Assembly: GCF_900699785.1 (NCBI RefSeq)
Contig: NZ_LR535679.1
Coordinates: 496,001-560,000 of the forward strand
Reading direction: 5' to 3'
DNA: 64,000 nucleotides
Source of the DNA: Campylobacter showae
Lineage (GTDB): Bacteria > Campylobacterota > Campylobacteria > Campylobacterales > Campylobacteraceae
Numbering within the stretch: position 1 is the first letter of the stretch; each line of letters begins with the position of its first letter. A model generated the notes under the pieces. That model was not told the DNA's origin. It was given only the letters and a program-made list of their open reading frames with translations, and did no database searches. Made by a program: the position numbers and the translations under genes. This document shows, piece by piece, positions 15,832 through 22,846 of the stretch.

Positions 15832-16283
15832 ATATTTCCTTTATATACCGATTTGCCGCTTTCCAGATCGGCGATTATATGCTTTCTTATTTGTTCAAAG
15901 CCTAGTCTTATAGCTGGATCTTTAGCGCGGTTCTCAAAGCTGCCGTTGCTTAGCTCCTCGTAGGGCTTCTTTTCTTCTTGCATAGCTTGCGTATCGCGCG
16001 GCAGGCGGTATATTACCTCGCAGCTTATGTCGCGAAACGTTATGCCCGCTTCTTTGATCGCGGCAAGGTTATCCGCCCAAAACTCCCTGAGCTTTGCTTT
16101 GATTTTCTCTTTGCTCATCTCAAAGATCTGTTTTGCGGCGGGGTGCGAAAAGACGAAATGCAAATTTATACCGTTTATCTTTGCCCATTTTAAAAGCTTA
16201 GCATCGATGATCCCCTCTATGCCGTATTTGGCTAGTCTTTGGACGAGCTGGTATTTTGCGATACCGGGAGCGGGTTCAGACAT
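15828..16283 (-). CDS. conserved phage hypothetical protein
   Basis: A 151-residue protein I do not recognise. It is mostly alpha-helical by composition and has no membrane segment. The ATG at 16283 is preferred because AAGGA lies six bases upstream; another ATG sits two codons earlier. It overlaps the end of the ASCH gene and the start of the ATPase gene, so it is translated in the same early transcript. The ATPase partner suggests a role in DNA metabolism, but nothing in the protein shows this. Confidence 0.75.
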   Translation of the reverse strand: MSEPAPGIAKYQLVQRLAKYGIEGIIDAKLLKWAKINGINLHFVFSHPAAKQIFEMSKEKIKAKLREFWADNLAAIKEAGITFRDISCEVIYRLPRDTQAMQEEKKPYEELSNGSFENRAKDPAIRLGFEQIRKHIIADLESGKSVYKGNI

Positions 16284-16659
16284 TTGCATCCTTTAGATAT
16301 ACGAAATTTCTAGGTGCCGTTTTTACTCCGAAATATCTTATGTTTTGAGGTTTTTTGTATCTGATCGGCTCTTCTAAAAAATACCAAGAAGCATATTTTT
16401 TGTCCTTAAAATATTCGTCGAATTCTTCTTTGGTGATTCCAGAGCAGTCCAAATAGCAAGCCCACACCGCTTCTTTGTTTTCGCATCTATCGGCTCTTTT
16501 TACTTTTACCTCGCCGACTACCTTTTTTATCGGCGCCGTGGCGTATAGAAATATCCTGTCGTTAGCGACGGACGCTAACGCCTTTCTGTATTCTACTCGT
16601 TTTGTTCCGTCGAGTATCATGTCTGCAAATTTGGGCTTTACGGACAATAAAATAGCCAT
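16276..16659 (-). CDS. ASCH-domain protein
   Basis: This 127-residue protein begins AILLSVKPKFADMILDGTK, the signature of ASCH domains (PUA-related fold), followed by EYRKALASVANDRIFLYATAPIKKVVGEV. ASCH proteins bind RNA or modified nucleosides, and some are nucleases or amidohydrolases. In phages they are frequent in the early region. Which substrate it handles is not visible from sequence. It follows the 40-codon gene and a hairpin region. Confidence 0.82.
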   Translation of the reverse strand: MAILLSVKPKFADMILDGTKRVEYRKALASVANDRIFLYATAPIKKVVGEVKVKRADRCENKEAVWACYLDCSGITKEEFDEYFKDKKYASWYFLEEPIRYKKPQNIRYFGVKTAPRNFVYLKDANV

Positions 16660-16682
16660 TATTTTTCCTTAAATTTAAACCT

Positions 16683-16738
16683 TTTAAAATACGTTTAACA
16701 GCAAATTAAACGCATTTTAAAGGGCTTAAAGCCCTTTA
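16683..16738. other. two adjacent hairpins between the small ORF and the ASCH gene
   Basis: TTTAAAATACGTTTAA (16683-16698) and its partner at 16706-16721 form 16-base arms with one mismatch. Next to it, AAAGGGCTT / AAGCCCTTT (about 16719-16737) forms a second hairpin that covers the stop of the 40-codon gene. On the minus strand these lie in the leader of the ASCH gene and may tune its expression; no T run is present. Confidence 0.5.
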
Positions 16739-16848
16739 ACGCGAATTCTTAGCTTCGCTCGTCTTACGAATCTAGGCAAAAGCCTATTTTTATCATCCCT
16801 TAAGCCCTTAAAGTTTTGCCACAGGCCTTGAAATACGCTTTCTTTCAT
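16726..16848 (-). CDS. small basic protein, 40 residues
   Basis: The ATG at 16848 overlaps the Gam stop as ATGA and is preceded by a perfect GGAGGT at six bases, better than most genes of the operon. The product is short and strongly basic in its second half (many Arg/Lys), with no recognised domain. The strong ribosome site and coupling support a real gene. Its role is unknown. Confidence 0.6.
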   Translation of the reverse strand: MKESVFQGLWQNFKGLRDDKNRLLPRFVRRAKLRIRVKGL

Positions 16849-17333
16849 TTCCCTACCTCCAAACTCTCTATTTTCGGCACTATGCGGAAGCTATCTTTTA
16901 CCGTTCTTGTTAGTCCTAGCTTTACGAGATCTTCGTCTTTTAGCTCCGCTAGAGCGTCTTTGTTAGGTTTTTCCTCGTATATGATGCACTCTTTGGCTAG
17001 CCCGTAGCTTTTGATCGCCTTTAGCAGGCTTTCTACTTTAGCTTTTATACGAGGCAAACTTACGCTTTTGGTTAGGCGGTAGCCGATCTCGCCGAAGGTA
17101 AATTCTTTCGAGCGTTTTTCGGCAAATTCGTGCTTGTTTTCCTCACAAAAAAACGTGATTTGCTGCTCGATATAGTTTTTCTCGCTCTCCAGTCTCTCTA
17201 CTTCGGCCTTTCTGCTCTCTTTTATACGGTTGCACTCAAGAGTTACTTCGCCGTTGATCTTCTCGATGCCTACGCTTAGCTCGCATACCTTTTTTAGCGC
17301 GTTATCTATATCGCTAAAACTTTTTATTTCCAT
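16845..17333 (-). CDS. gam: Gam-like host-nuclease inhibitor
   Basis: A 162-residue protein of the Mu Gam family: a long N-terminal helix, an EFTFGEIGYRLTKSVSLP segment in the middle that is the family signature, and a C-terminal FRIVPK strand. Gam binds DNA double-strand ends as a Ku-like dimer and shields phage DNA from exonucleases. It is in the usual early position downstream of the transposition genes. A small ORF overlaps its start. Confidence 0.9.
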   Translation of the reverse strand: MEIKSFSDIDNALKKVCELSVGIEKINGEVTLECNRIKESRKAEVERLESEKNYIEQQITFFCEENKHEFAEKRSKEFTFGEIGYRLTKSVSLPRIKAKVESLLKAIKSYGLAKECIIYEEKPNKDALAELKDEDLVKLGLTRTVKDSFRIVPKIESLEVGK

Positions 17334-17451
17334 GTTTTCCTCCTAAAATTTTAAATTTCATCGCAAATTTGAGTTTGCAGACGTATCCGTAGACCGTGCA
17401 AACGGGCAAATTCTCTTTGGCTTTTTTGTGGTTTTTAAACTCAAGCGCCAT
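17314..17451 (-). CDS. small ORF, 45 residues, between DUF4406 and gam
   Basis: The ATG at 17451 overlaps the DUF4406 stop (TGATG). The frame runs 45 codons, including two Cys eight residues apart, and ends 20 bases inside gam in another frame. The 111 bases between its neighbours are otherwise unexplained. There is no clear ribosome site, so expression would depend on coupling. Support is moderate. Confidence 0.4.
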   Translation of the reverse strand: MALEFKNHKKAKENLPVCTVYGYVCKLKFAMKFKILGGKHGNKKF

Positions 17452-17792
17452 CACTCAAACAAACTAAATTTAAGCTCGCTTAGGCCGTATTCTTTAGCCC
17501 ACTCCGCCTCTTCTTGCATACCCTCGCTGTTATCGCTCCATTTGCACGGATGGCGGTAGTAGTAGCTACACACCCTAAGCAGCTCTTCGCAGTTTTTCAT
17601 CACGCGATCTCGCTCAAGCTCGCTATATACGTCCATCCACGCAAGCACGGGCGAGATAGGCTCATAGCCGTTTTGCCTGACGATAGCGCAAGCTTGCTGC
17701 GCTATTTGCCTCGCATAGTAGTTTCTGTCCCGATCTTTGCACTCGATACTAGCGTAGGGCGTAGAAACAAATACTAATCTTGCCGTTTTCAT
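17451..17792 (-). CDS. DUF4406 nucleoside 2-deoxyribosyltransferase-like protein
   Basis: A 113-residue protein with the DUF4406 pattern: VFVSTPYAS at the start, NGYEPISPVLAW in the middle, and EGMQEEAEWAKEYG near the end, where the Glu residues align with the nucleotide-processing site of related NDT-fold enzymes. These domains are common in phages and are thought to act on nucleotides. The substrate is unknown. Confidence 0.82.
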   Translation of the reverse strand: MKTARLVFVSTPYASIECKDRDRNYYARQIAQQACAIVRQNGYEPISPVLAWMDVYSELERDRVMKNCEELLRVCSYYYRHPCKWSDNSEGMQEEAEWAKEYGLSELKFSLFE

Positions 17793-17855
17793 TTATTCTC
17801 CTTTCTTCAAATTTGACTTTATCGAGCCCTAAAATAGAGCTCTGTAAAATCAAAT

Positions 17856-18113
17856 TTAAGCCGCCGTATCGATTACTTTGCCGTCGGCGGTTCGTATGAT
17901 ATATTTACCTACCAGCTTAAACATGCTCTTTGAGTAGTCGGCCTTTTGGCCCTTTATCATGCTTCCGCGCCTTATGCCTCTTATTTCGCCTTTTGCATTT
18001 ACGCTCATTTCAAATCCTTTCGCCTCAAAATTTCTTACCAGTCTAACTAGTCCAGCCGCTTGAGTTCGCTCCGCCGCGCGATTTTCAAGAAGATTTATAG
18101 CTATATCCATCAT
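17856..18113 (-). CDS. early phage hypothetical protein
   Basis: An 85-residue basic protein I do not recognise. AGGAG lies six bases before the ATG at 18113. It has no membrane segment and no known motif; the middle contains short Gly-rich turns (NAKGEIRGIRRGS) and a C-terminal beta-like part. It lies between MuB and DUF4406 in the early operon, where accessory proteins of transposition are common. Confidence 0.7.
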   Translation of the reverse strand: MMDIAINLLENRAAERTQAAGLVRLVRNFEAKGFEMSVNAKGEIRGIRRGSMIKGQKADYSKSMFKLVGKYIIRTADGKVIDTAA

Positions 18114-18147
18114 TTTTCACTCCTTACAACTATTACAACCGTTACAA

Positions 18148-19077
18148 CTATAAAAGCAACATATTCGTAGCCTCTTTGACTACGTCTTCGTTTATAGGGG
18201 TCTTTGCGTATTCGCTTAGCATCTTCGCCCTTCTTAGCAACTTTTCGGTCTTTCTGAAATTTCCTTTAGCTAGCGCTTCTATTAGATCGATGCATGGCTT
18301 TTGCGTTACGCCGAAGTTTTTGCAAACGGCCTCTAGGTCGTCTCTTATCTTTTTCTTGTCCTCGTCTACGTAGGAAAGCCCGCCTAGTATCCATTTATTT
18401 CCGACTCTCGAGCTTAGCTGTTCTAGCTCGTTTCCGCTCTTTGAAGCGGTTAAATTTATTAGTAGCTTGTTCGTGCCCACGAGTACCAGAGTAGCGCGGC
18501 TAAAATCGTGCATCCTGCGCAAGCTTTCAAGCGCGCGGTAAGGCAGATGCTCGGCCTCGTCTATGATGATCGTTCTGCTTACCTTTTTTAGAGCTTCCGC
18601 ACTTTGACGTATTAGTTCGTCTATGCTTCCTTTGTCGTTTAGTCCGAGCTCTCTAGCTAAAATTTTAAAAAGGCTCTTTGCAGACGTGTTTATGGTAGCC
18701 TCGATTAGAATGCTGTCTGGATGCGTTCTTACGTATTCGCGAACGGCTCTTGTCTTTCCGCTACCGGCTACCCCGCTTATCATCGCCATATCTCTATCTT
18801 GTACCGCCCAGCCGATCACCGCGTGTATGCTTTTGGCATCCTTGGTTCTTACGAACGGTAACTCGTCTTGCAAAATGTCAACTTTTTGGATAAAATTGTC
18901 GAGATAGTTTTTAGCTGGCTCTTCTACTTTATCGGCATACTTGTAGCTAGAGCCTTCTTTTATGTATCCCGAGATATATGCGGGATTTATTCCCAAAGCC
19001 GTAGCGAATTTGTTCTGACTCATACCGCTTGATTTATTCGCTTCGATGAAGTCTTTTATTCTGTCGGCTAACTGCAT
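18148..19077 (-). CDS. MuB-like transposition ATPase
   Basis: A 309-residue AAA+ protein. The N-terminal 60 residues are a helix-turn-helix (MSQNKFATALGINPAYISGY), then Walker A GVAGSGKT near 103 and Walker B RTIIIDEAEHL near 170, followed by a LVGTNKLL sensor segment. MuB binds target DNA, activates MuA and gives target immunity. AAAGGAGG precedes the ATG. It follows MuA in the early operon. Confidence 0.93.
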   Translation of the reverse strand: MQLADRIKDFIEANKSSGMSQNKFATALGINPAYISGYIKEGSSYKYADKVEEPAKNYLDNFIQKVDILQDELPFVRTKDAKSIHAVIGWAVQDRDMAMISGVAGSGKTRAVREYVRTHPDSILIEATINTSAKSLFKILARELGLNDKGSIDELIRQSAEALKKVSRTIIIDEAEHLPYRALESLRRMHDFSRATLVLVGTNKLLINLTASKSGNELEQLSSRVGNKWILGGLSYVDEDKKKIRDDLEAVCKNFGVTQKPCIDLIEALAKGNFRKTEKLLRRAKMLSEYAKTPINEDVVKEATNMLLL

Positions 19078-19153
19078 TTTTCCTCCTTTGATTTTGGTTT
19101 TTAAATGTTTTAAACGCCGTTTAGTAGGACTTTAAGCGACCTTGAAAACATTT

Positions 19154-21202
19154 TTATTCCCCGCTTGCTATCTCTATGGCGTCGTCTACGGAAAATTTCT
19201 TTTTAGTCGTTCTCTCTGCGGTAAATTCGTTTAATTTATCGTAATCAAACCCCGCATTTATTATGTTATTTACCTCTTTTTGCCTTTTTATGGTCTCTTT
19301 TAGCGCCTCTATCTTGTCGCAGTCTTCGTAGTTAAAGTTTTCGGGTTTTAACGCCTCTTTGTGGGCTTCAAGCATTACTTCGAGGTCGTAATTTACGTTT
19401 AGTCTCGTAAATTCGCTAAATTCGGCGCGTTTGATGACGGCTCGGATGGCTTTCATATCGTCTTTAAAGACCTTTTTAACGGCTTTGTAAGTTTCCGCAC
19501 TCATAGGGCATATCTCTTTATCCTTTGCTTCGCAGATGAAATTTCCTTCCAAATCAAATACGAATATCGAGCTTACGTCGTCTATGTTTTCGCTAACTAA
19601 CACCTGGGTCTTTACGGCCGGGAGAAACGCCGAGCCGAATTCTCTTGCATCGTAACTAATTCCCTTTTTGCCTACCGTTCTAGGCTCTAACCCTCCCGCA
19701 TGTAGCATAAATTCCTCTTTTCTTACGCCGCGAAGCGGAGTCGTATCGCTATTCCAACGATCCATCGGGCTTGATTTTTTGCGTCCTACGCTCATTATGT
19801 CCCATTTAAGCACCTCGGCTTCAAATTTAACCCTTGCCTGGTCTAGCGTTAGTAGGTATTTAAGGTTGGTCTTTTTAACAAACCCTAGCTCGTCTTTTGC
19901 GGATCTATCTTTTTTGGGCGTTCTTTGCTCGATCGCCTCTCTCATGGCTAGGTTAAATCCTATATATCCCGGCGTTTGAGAGATGCCCGCATGCTGCATC
20001 ACTCCAAAGTGCCTCTCTACAAAGCCTTTTTCGTCGCCGCTATATGCTATGGCTCTATCGTAGTCGATATTTAGGCCGTTTAATAGATGCTGAAACTGAT
20101 CGCTTAGGTAGTCCTTGCCATTGTCCCCTTTCACGTAATCGGGTTTGCCTAGCGTATTAAGCGCTTTCCACATGAGTCTTACAAGGCCTAGGGCATTTGA
20201 TTTTCTCTCTATACTGGCTACGCATCTGCCGCTATACACGTCCACGATGCTAAGGATATTGGCTCGTATCGCCTCGCCTTTTTCCCCGTCTCTTACCATC
20301 ACGTCAAGCGGCGAGCTATCTATCTGCCAGCATTGGTTGCGTCTGGTTATCATCTCGCCTTGATCGCCCAGGGCCGGCTGGAAGTAGCTTTTCGCTTTAT
20401 CTTCGCCTTTCGTGATCATTATGTATTCAAGCTTGTTGGCGGCGTAATAGCCGTCTAGGTATCTTTTTATTACGCCTGCGTCAAAGAGCGGCTTTATCTT
20501 TCCGGTTAGAAATTTCGGATAGTTATTCGCTTCGCCCCTTCGTCTAAAATACTCTTGATGGAGTCTGCGGTAAAGCTCTGCTATATTTAGCCCGCCTGCG
20601 CCGTAAGCGCGGAAATTTTCAAGTATAAACTCCTTCATCCACTCTTCGAGCACGCTAGCGTTTTTTCTATGCTTGCCGCGCTTATCCATCAGCGCCGCCG
20701 CGCCTTTTTCCTTATAAGCTTTTTGCCATCTAAAAAGGTTTGCCTCGCTTATGCCGCTGTCTTCGCAAAACTTTTTACATGACACGCCTTGTTTTTTGGC
20801 CGCCTCATACTCTTTTAGCAGTCTGATTTTTTGGTTAATCTCCTCTTTTTCATCGTCGTCCAACACCGCGTACTCCCTACTTAAATTCTCTTTTTTGCCG
20901 TCGCTCGCGTCAGCTTTGCCGCCCTTTATTTCGCTAAATTTCATCCGTCTAAATCCGGTTTGCTCCAAGCCGTCCTCTATGTATACGTTTACGTCTTTAT
21001 TGGCTTTGCCGCCTTTTATCGCTCCGTCTATATCCGCGATCTCTACCGCAAACAGCAGCTTCGCTCCGCCGCGGCTTCTGATGCCGGCGTCTTTTATGCG
21101 GACAAACGGGTATTTTTGAGAGTTGCGTCTAGCGGCTTCTTTAAGAGCACTCAAAGAAACGCCGAAAATTTCAGCTGCCGCGGCGGTTTCGACGTAGATC
21201 AT
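19154..21202 (-). CDS. MuA-like DDE transposase
   Basis: A 682-residue transposase. An N-terminal winged/HTH part is followed by a second HTH region (SCKKFCEDSGISEANLFRWQ). The catalytic core has Asp295 (QIDSSP), Asp360 (KGDNGKDY) and Glu396 (EKGFVERHFG), spaced as in MuA. The C-terminal part should bind MuB. It is close to Mu transposase in length (663). It cuts and joins phage ends, probably acting on the TGTCTTAA sites near 22682-22846. Confidence 0.95.
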   Translation of the reverse strand: MIYVETAAAAEIFGVSLSALKEAARRNSQKYPFVRIKDAGIRSRGGAKLLFAVEIADIDGAIKGGKANKDVNVYIEDGLEQTGFRRMKFSEIKGGKADASDGKKENLSREYAVLDDDEKEEINQKIRLLKEYEAAKKQGVSCKKFCEDSGISEANLFRWQKAYKEKGAAALMDKRGKHRKNASVLEEWMKEFILENFRAYGAGGLNIAELYRRLHQEYFRRRGEANNYPKFLTGKIKPLFDAGVIKRYLDGYYAANKLEYIMITKGEDKAKSYFQPALGDQGEMITRRNQCWQIDSSPLDVMVRDGEKGEAIRANILSIVDVYSGRCVASIERKSNALGLVRLMWKALNTLGKPDYVKGDNGKDYLSDQFQHLLNGLNIDYDRAIAYSGDEKGFVERHFGVMQHAGISQTPGYIGFNLAMREAIEQRTPKKDRSAKDELGFVKKTNLKYLLTLDQARVKFEAEVLKWDIMSVGRKKSSPMDRWNSDTTPLRGVRKEEFMLHAGGLEPRTVGKKGISYDAREFGSAFLPAVKTQVLVSENIDDVSSIFVFDLEGNFICEAKDKEICPMSAETYKAVKKVFKDDMKAIRAVIKRAEFSEFTRLNVNYDLEVMLEAHKEALKPENFNYEDCDKIEALKETIKRQKEVNNIINAGFDYDKLNEFTAERTTKKKFSVDDAIEIASGE

Positions 21203-21427
21203 TTAGCTGGCCTTACTCTCTTCTTGCTCGCTTCTTAGGGCGCTCGGAAGCTCCTTAATTATGCCCTCGCTCAAAAGCGCCTCAAACACCTTTCTTGAAG
21301 TAGCGAAATTTTTACTGCCTACTACTTGGCCGTTTATCACCATATAGGTGGTGCGCTCGCTTAGATCGTGTTTTTTAGCCCACTGTCTTATGCTTATGCA
21401 GTTATCGGTAAAGTATTTTTTTATCAT
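21203..21427 (-). CDS. Ner-like early regulator (small HTH protein)
   Basis: A 74-residue protein with a helix-turn-helix at about residues 12-35 (ISIRQWAKKHDLSERTTYMV), directly upstream of MuA. AAAGGAG precedes the ATG. Position and size match Ner/Cro-like proteins, which damp the early promoter after induction. It lies just beyond a 20-base element repeated upstream of the micro-ORF, a possible binding site. Identification as Ner is by position and fold, not by strong identity. Confidence 0.72.
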   Translation of the reverse strand: MIKKYFTDNCISIRQWAKKHDLSERTTYMVINGQVVGSKNFATSRKVFEALLSEGIIKELPSALRSEQEESKAS

Positions 21428-21441
21428 CTTGCGCTCCTTTC

Positions 21442-21461
21442 TTTATTTATCATTGTTAAGT
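21442..21461 (+). promoter_or_regulatory. 20-base element, copy 1 (probable operator)
   Basis: TTTATTTATCATTGTTAAGT is perfectly repeated in opposite orientation at 21871-21890. Copy 1 lies between the Ner-like gene and the rightward small membrane-protein gene, ten bases upstream of that gene's TATAAT. A part match, TATCATTGTT, occurs at 22768-22777 near the phage end. Confidence 0.65.
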
Positions 21462-21471
21462 CTATGTTTGT

Positions 21472-21477
21472 TATAAT
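21472..21477 (+). promoter_or_regulatory. -10 box of the rightward small membrane-protein gene
   Basis: A perfect TATAAT lies 20 bases before the TTG start at 21497. No clear -35 is seen. The 20-base element copy 1 covers the region where a -35 would be, so its binding protein could control this promoter. Confidence 0.5.
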
Positions 21478-21496
21478 CTTGAAAAAAGGAAATATC

Positions 21497-21790
21497 TTGG
21501 ATTTTCTTACAAATGCGAATTTATTTTTGCTAAATAACCACTTCCTGGCGCTAGGATTAGTCGTATTAAGCTTTATTTTAGGCTTTTACGCAGGTTTATA
21601 TTATGCGAATTTAAAAAGCAAAATAGGCCGAGAATTTAAGTTAAGCTGCAACCACTCTCCAAATAAAAGAGTAGTTTTAAAAACCATAAATTCAAAGCTT
21701 ATTTTTAACTCGTGCCCTCACGCAAAAGATCTTAAATTTTGCAAAAAGCTAAATGATAAATGCATTTTAAAAGATCATCTTTTGCCCTAG
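21497..21790 (+). CDS. small membrane protein with cysteine-rich tail
   Basis: I chose TTG at 21497 because AAAAAGGA lies six to seven bases upstream; the longer frame upstream has no ribosome site and runs through the promoter. The 97-residue product has one membrane segment (about 17-36, Gly-rich LSFILGFYAGLYYA) and then a soluble tail with four Cys, one in CNHSP and three in CPHAKDLKFCKK...C, that may bind metal. It runs against the early operon. No family is recognised; an exclusion or immunity role is possible. Confidence 0.6.
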   Translation: MDFLTNANLFLLNNHFLALGLVVLSFILGFYAGLYYANLKSKIGREFKLSCNHSPNKRVVLKTINSKLIFNSCPHAKDLKFCKKLNDKCILKDHLLP

Positions 21791-21853
21791 AACGAATCCA
21801 AGTACAGCACCCACACAAAAAGCAAAAGCGCAAATCACAATAATTTCAACCAT
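21767..21853 (-). CDS. 28-residue membrane peptide
   Basis: The ATG at 21853 has AAAAGGA upstream at about seven bases. The product is nearly one membrane segment (VICAFAFCVGAVLGFVLG) with a short basic end. It overlaps the 3' end of the opposing small membrane gene by 24 bases. The 20-base element copy 2 sits 17 bases upstream, in the same relative orientation as copy 1 to its gene. It is probably transcribed from Pe. Confidence 0.5.
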   Translation of the reverse strand: MVEIIVICAFAFCVGAVLGFVLGQKMIF

Positions 21854-21870
21854 AGCAGATCCTTTTATAA

Positions 21871-21890
21871 ACTTAACAATGATAAATAAA
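21871..21890 (-). promoter_or_regulatory. 20-base element, copy 2 (probable operator)
   Basis: Exact reverse complement of 21442-21461. It lies immediately upstream of the ribosome site of the 28-residue peptide gene and about 70 bases past the expected early transcription start, so it would be in the leader of the early transcript. Confidence 0.65.
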
Positions 21891-21899
21891 AGAACTATT

Positions 21900-21915
21900 T
21901 TTCAAACCTTTGAAA
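21900..21915. promoter_or_regulatory. TTTCAAA-CC-TTTGAAA palindrome
   Basis: A 16-base inverted repeat with a two-base centre. It overlaps a TTGAAA (21910-21915) that could be the -35 of the repressor promoter, whose TATAAT is at 21935-21940. It is a candidate site for the Ner-like protein. Confidence 0.5.
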
Positions 21916-21940
21916 GATTTAATCTCAAATAAGATATAAT
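21910..21940 (+). promoter_or_regulatory. repressor promoter Pc
   Basis: TTGAAA (21910-21915) and a perfect TATAAT (21935-21940) with a 19-base spacer point rightward toward the repressor. The expected start is near 21947, so the leader would cross the palindromic operator at 21970-22000. Confidence 0.6.
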
Positions 21941-21960
21941 TTTTTCGTAGATTTGAAAGT

Positions 21961-21990
21961 ATTATATAGTATTTTAACCTTATTTGTCAA
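21961..21990 (-). promoter_or_regulatory. early promoter Pe
   Basis: On the minus strand a perfect TTGACA (21990-21985) and a perfect TATAAT (21966-21961) are 18 bases apart, pointing toward the early operon. Pe and Pc face each other with starts only a few bases apart, as in Mu. The operator overlaps the -35 and spacer. Confidence 0.8.
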
Positions 21991-22000
21991 GGTTAAAATA
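21970..22000. promoter_or_regulatory. palindromic repressor operator over Pe
   Basis: TATTTTAACCTT (21970-21981) and AAGGTTAAAATA (21989-22000) are perfect 12-base inverted arms with a seven-base centre. The site covers the -35 and most of the spacer of Pe, so a bound repressor would block early transcription. It lies just upstream of the repressor gene. Confidence 0.75.
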
Positions 22001-22035
22001 CCTCATTTTTACATTTTTTGATCAAAGGCGACAAA

Positions 22036-22659
22036 ATGGACAACCAGAAGGATAAAATCATATTTGAAAATATGAAAAAGTTTTTCAAGGTCGATAGTCT
22101 CGAAGACGTAGCGGAAAAGCTCGGCTATTCTAGGAATACAGCCGCCACATGGCGCTCAAAAGGTTTAACCTCGACAGTAAAATTAAAATTTGCCAGCCTA
22201 AGCGCTGATAAGGTAAATAAACCTTATAATGACAAGGCCAGTTTAAGGTATTTTGAAAACATAACGGCAAGCGCTGGCTACGGCTCTAATAATGATGAAC
22301 AAAATTACTCCATAATCCCTGTTGGAAAGGATTTTATGGAGCAGGTTTTAAAAATACCTTTTAAAAATTATGACGTGATTAAAGTTTTCGGTGATAGCAT
22401 GGAACCATTTGCACAAGACGGCGATGCCGTAGTGGTGGATCTGGACGCAGAGGTAAAAAACGGCGACGTCGTTATAGCAAATATCGGTGGAGACGTATAT
22501 ATGAAGAAATTTCTGAGAGACGCGATACATAAAGAAATAAAATTAACGTCGCTAAATAGCTTTTATCAAGATATTATTTTAAAAGGCGAGGAAATAGATC
22601 AGCTAAAAATAGTAGGTAAAGTTAGGTGTAAATTTAATATCAATATGAAAGTATTTTAA
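22036..22659 (+). CDS. CI-type phage repressor with S24 peptidase-like domain
   Basis: A 207-residue repressor. The N-terminal CI-repressor HTH (about residues 15-50) shows DSLEDVAEKLGYSRNTAATW. The C-terminal domain is LexA/S24-like, with FGDSMEPFAQDGDAV holding the nucleophilic Ser and GDVYMKKF the Lys. It is therefore likely SOS-cleavable. ATG 22036 is chosen because AAAGG lies seven bases upstream; a TTG six codons earlier is less likely. It keeps lysogeny by binding the palindrome over Pe. Confidence 0.9.
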   Translation: MDNQKDKIIFENMKKFFKVDSLEDVAEKLGYSRNTAATWRSKGLTSTVKLKFASLSADKVNKPYNDKASLRYFENITASAGYGSNNDEQNYSIIPVGKDFMEQVLKIPFKNYDVIKVFGDSMEPFAQDGDAVVVDLDAEVKNGDVVIANIGGDVYMKKFLRDAIHKEIKLTSLNSFYQDIILKGEEIDQLKIVGKVRCKFNINMKVF

Positions 22660-22681
22660 AACATAAAATAATCTTAAAATA

Positions 22682-22846
22682 TGTCTTAATCAAAAATATT
22701 GAATTTTTAAGGATAAAGTCTTTGGATTGCGGTGTTTTTTACGACGTGTCTTAATAGGTTTTGAATATATCATTGTTTGATACATTTAAGACACATTAAG
22801 CTTGTTTAAGACACATTTTTTACAATTTTTCGTGTCTTAATGCTCA
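22682..22846. repeat. probable prophage left end with five transposase-site words
   Basis: The word TGTCTTAA occurs at 22682-22689, 22747-22754 and 22833-22840, and as TTAAGACA at 22786-22793 and 22806-22813. Five copies in 160 bases, in both orientations, fit MuA end sites. The last copy is followed by TGCTCA (22841-22846). If CA at 22845-22846 is the terminus, the end reads TGAGCATTAAGACACG inward, similar in plan to Mu. The terminus is a proposal, since the other end is not in view. Confidence 0.6.

Larger units (their letters stand above)
1..22846 (-). mobile_element. Mu-like transposable prophage, immunity end at right, other end outside window
   Basis: A near-continuous set of transposable-phage genes: MuA/MuB transposition proteins, Ner-like and CI-like regulators, Gam, GemA, Mor, Mu-type terminase, portal, gpF and gpG, plus a P2-like baseplate and a lysis cassette. 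The repressor end lies near 22846, where five TGTCTTAA words cluster and the next recognisable gene is host pyrF. The sheath, tube, tape-measure and remaining tail genes are not seen and should lie left of position 1. The exact terminus is inferred, because the partner end and the target duplication are outside the window. Confidence 0.93.

Noticed and set aside
21368..21496. Extended N-terminus of the small membrane gene
   Set aside because: It would cross the promoter and 20-base element and overlap the Ner-like gene; TTG 21497 has the ribosome site.
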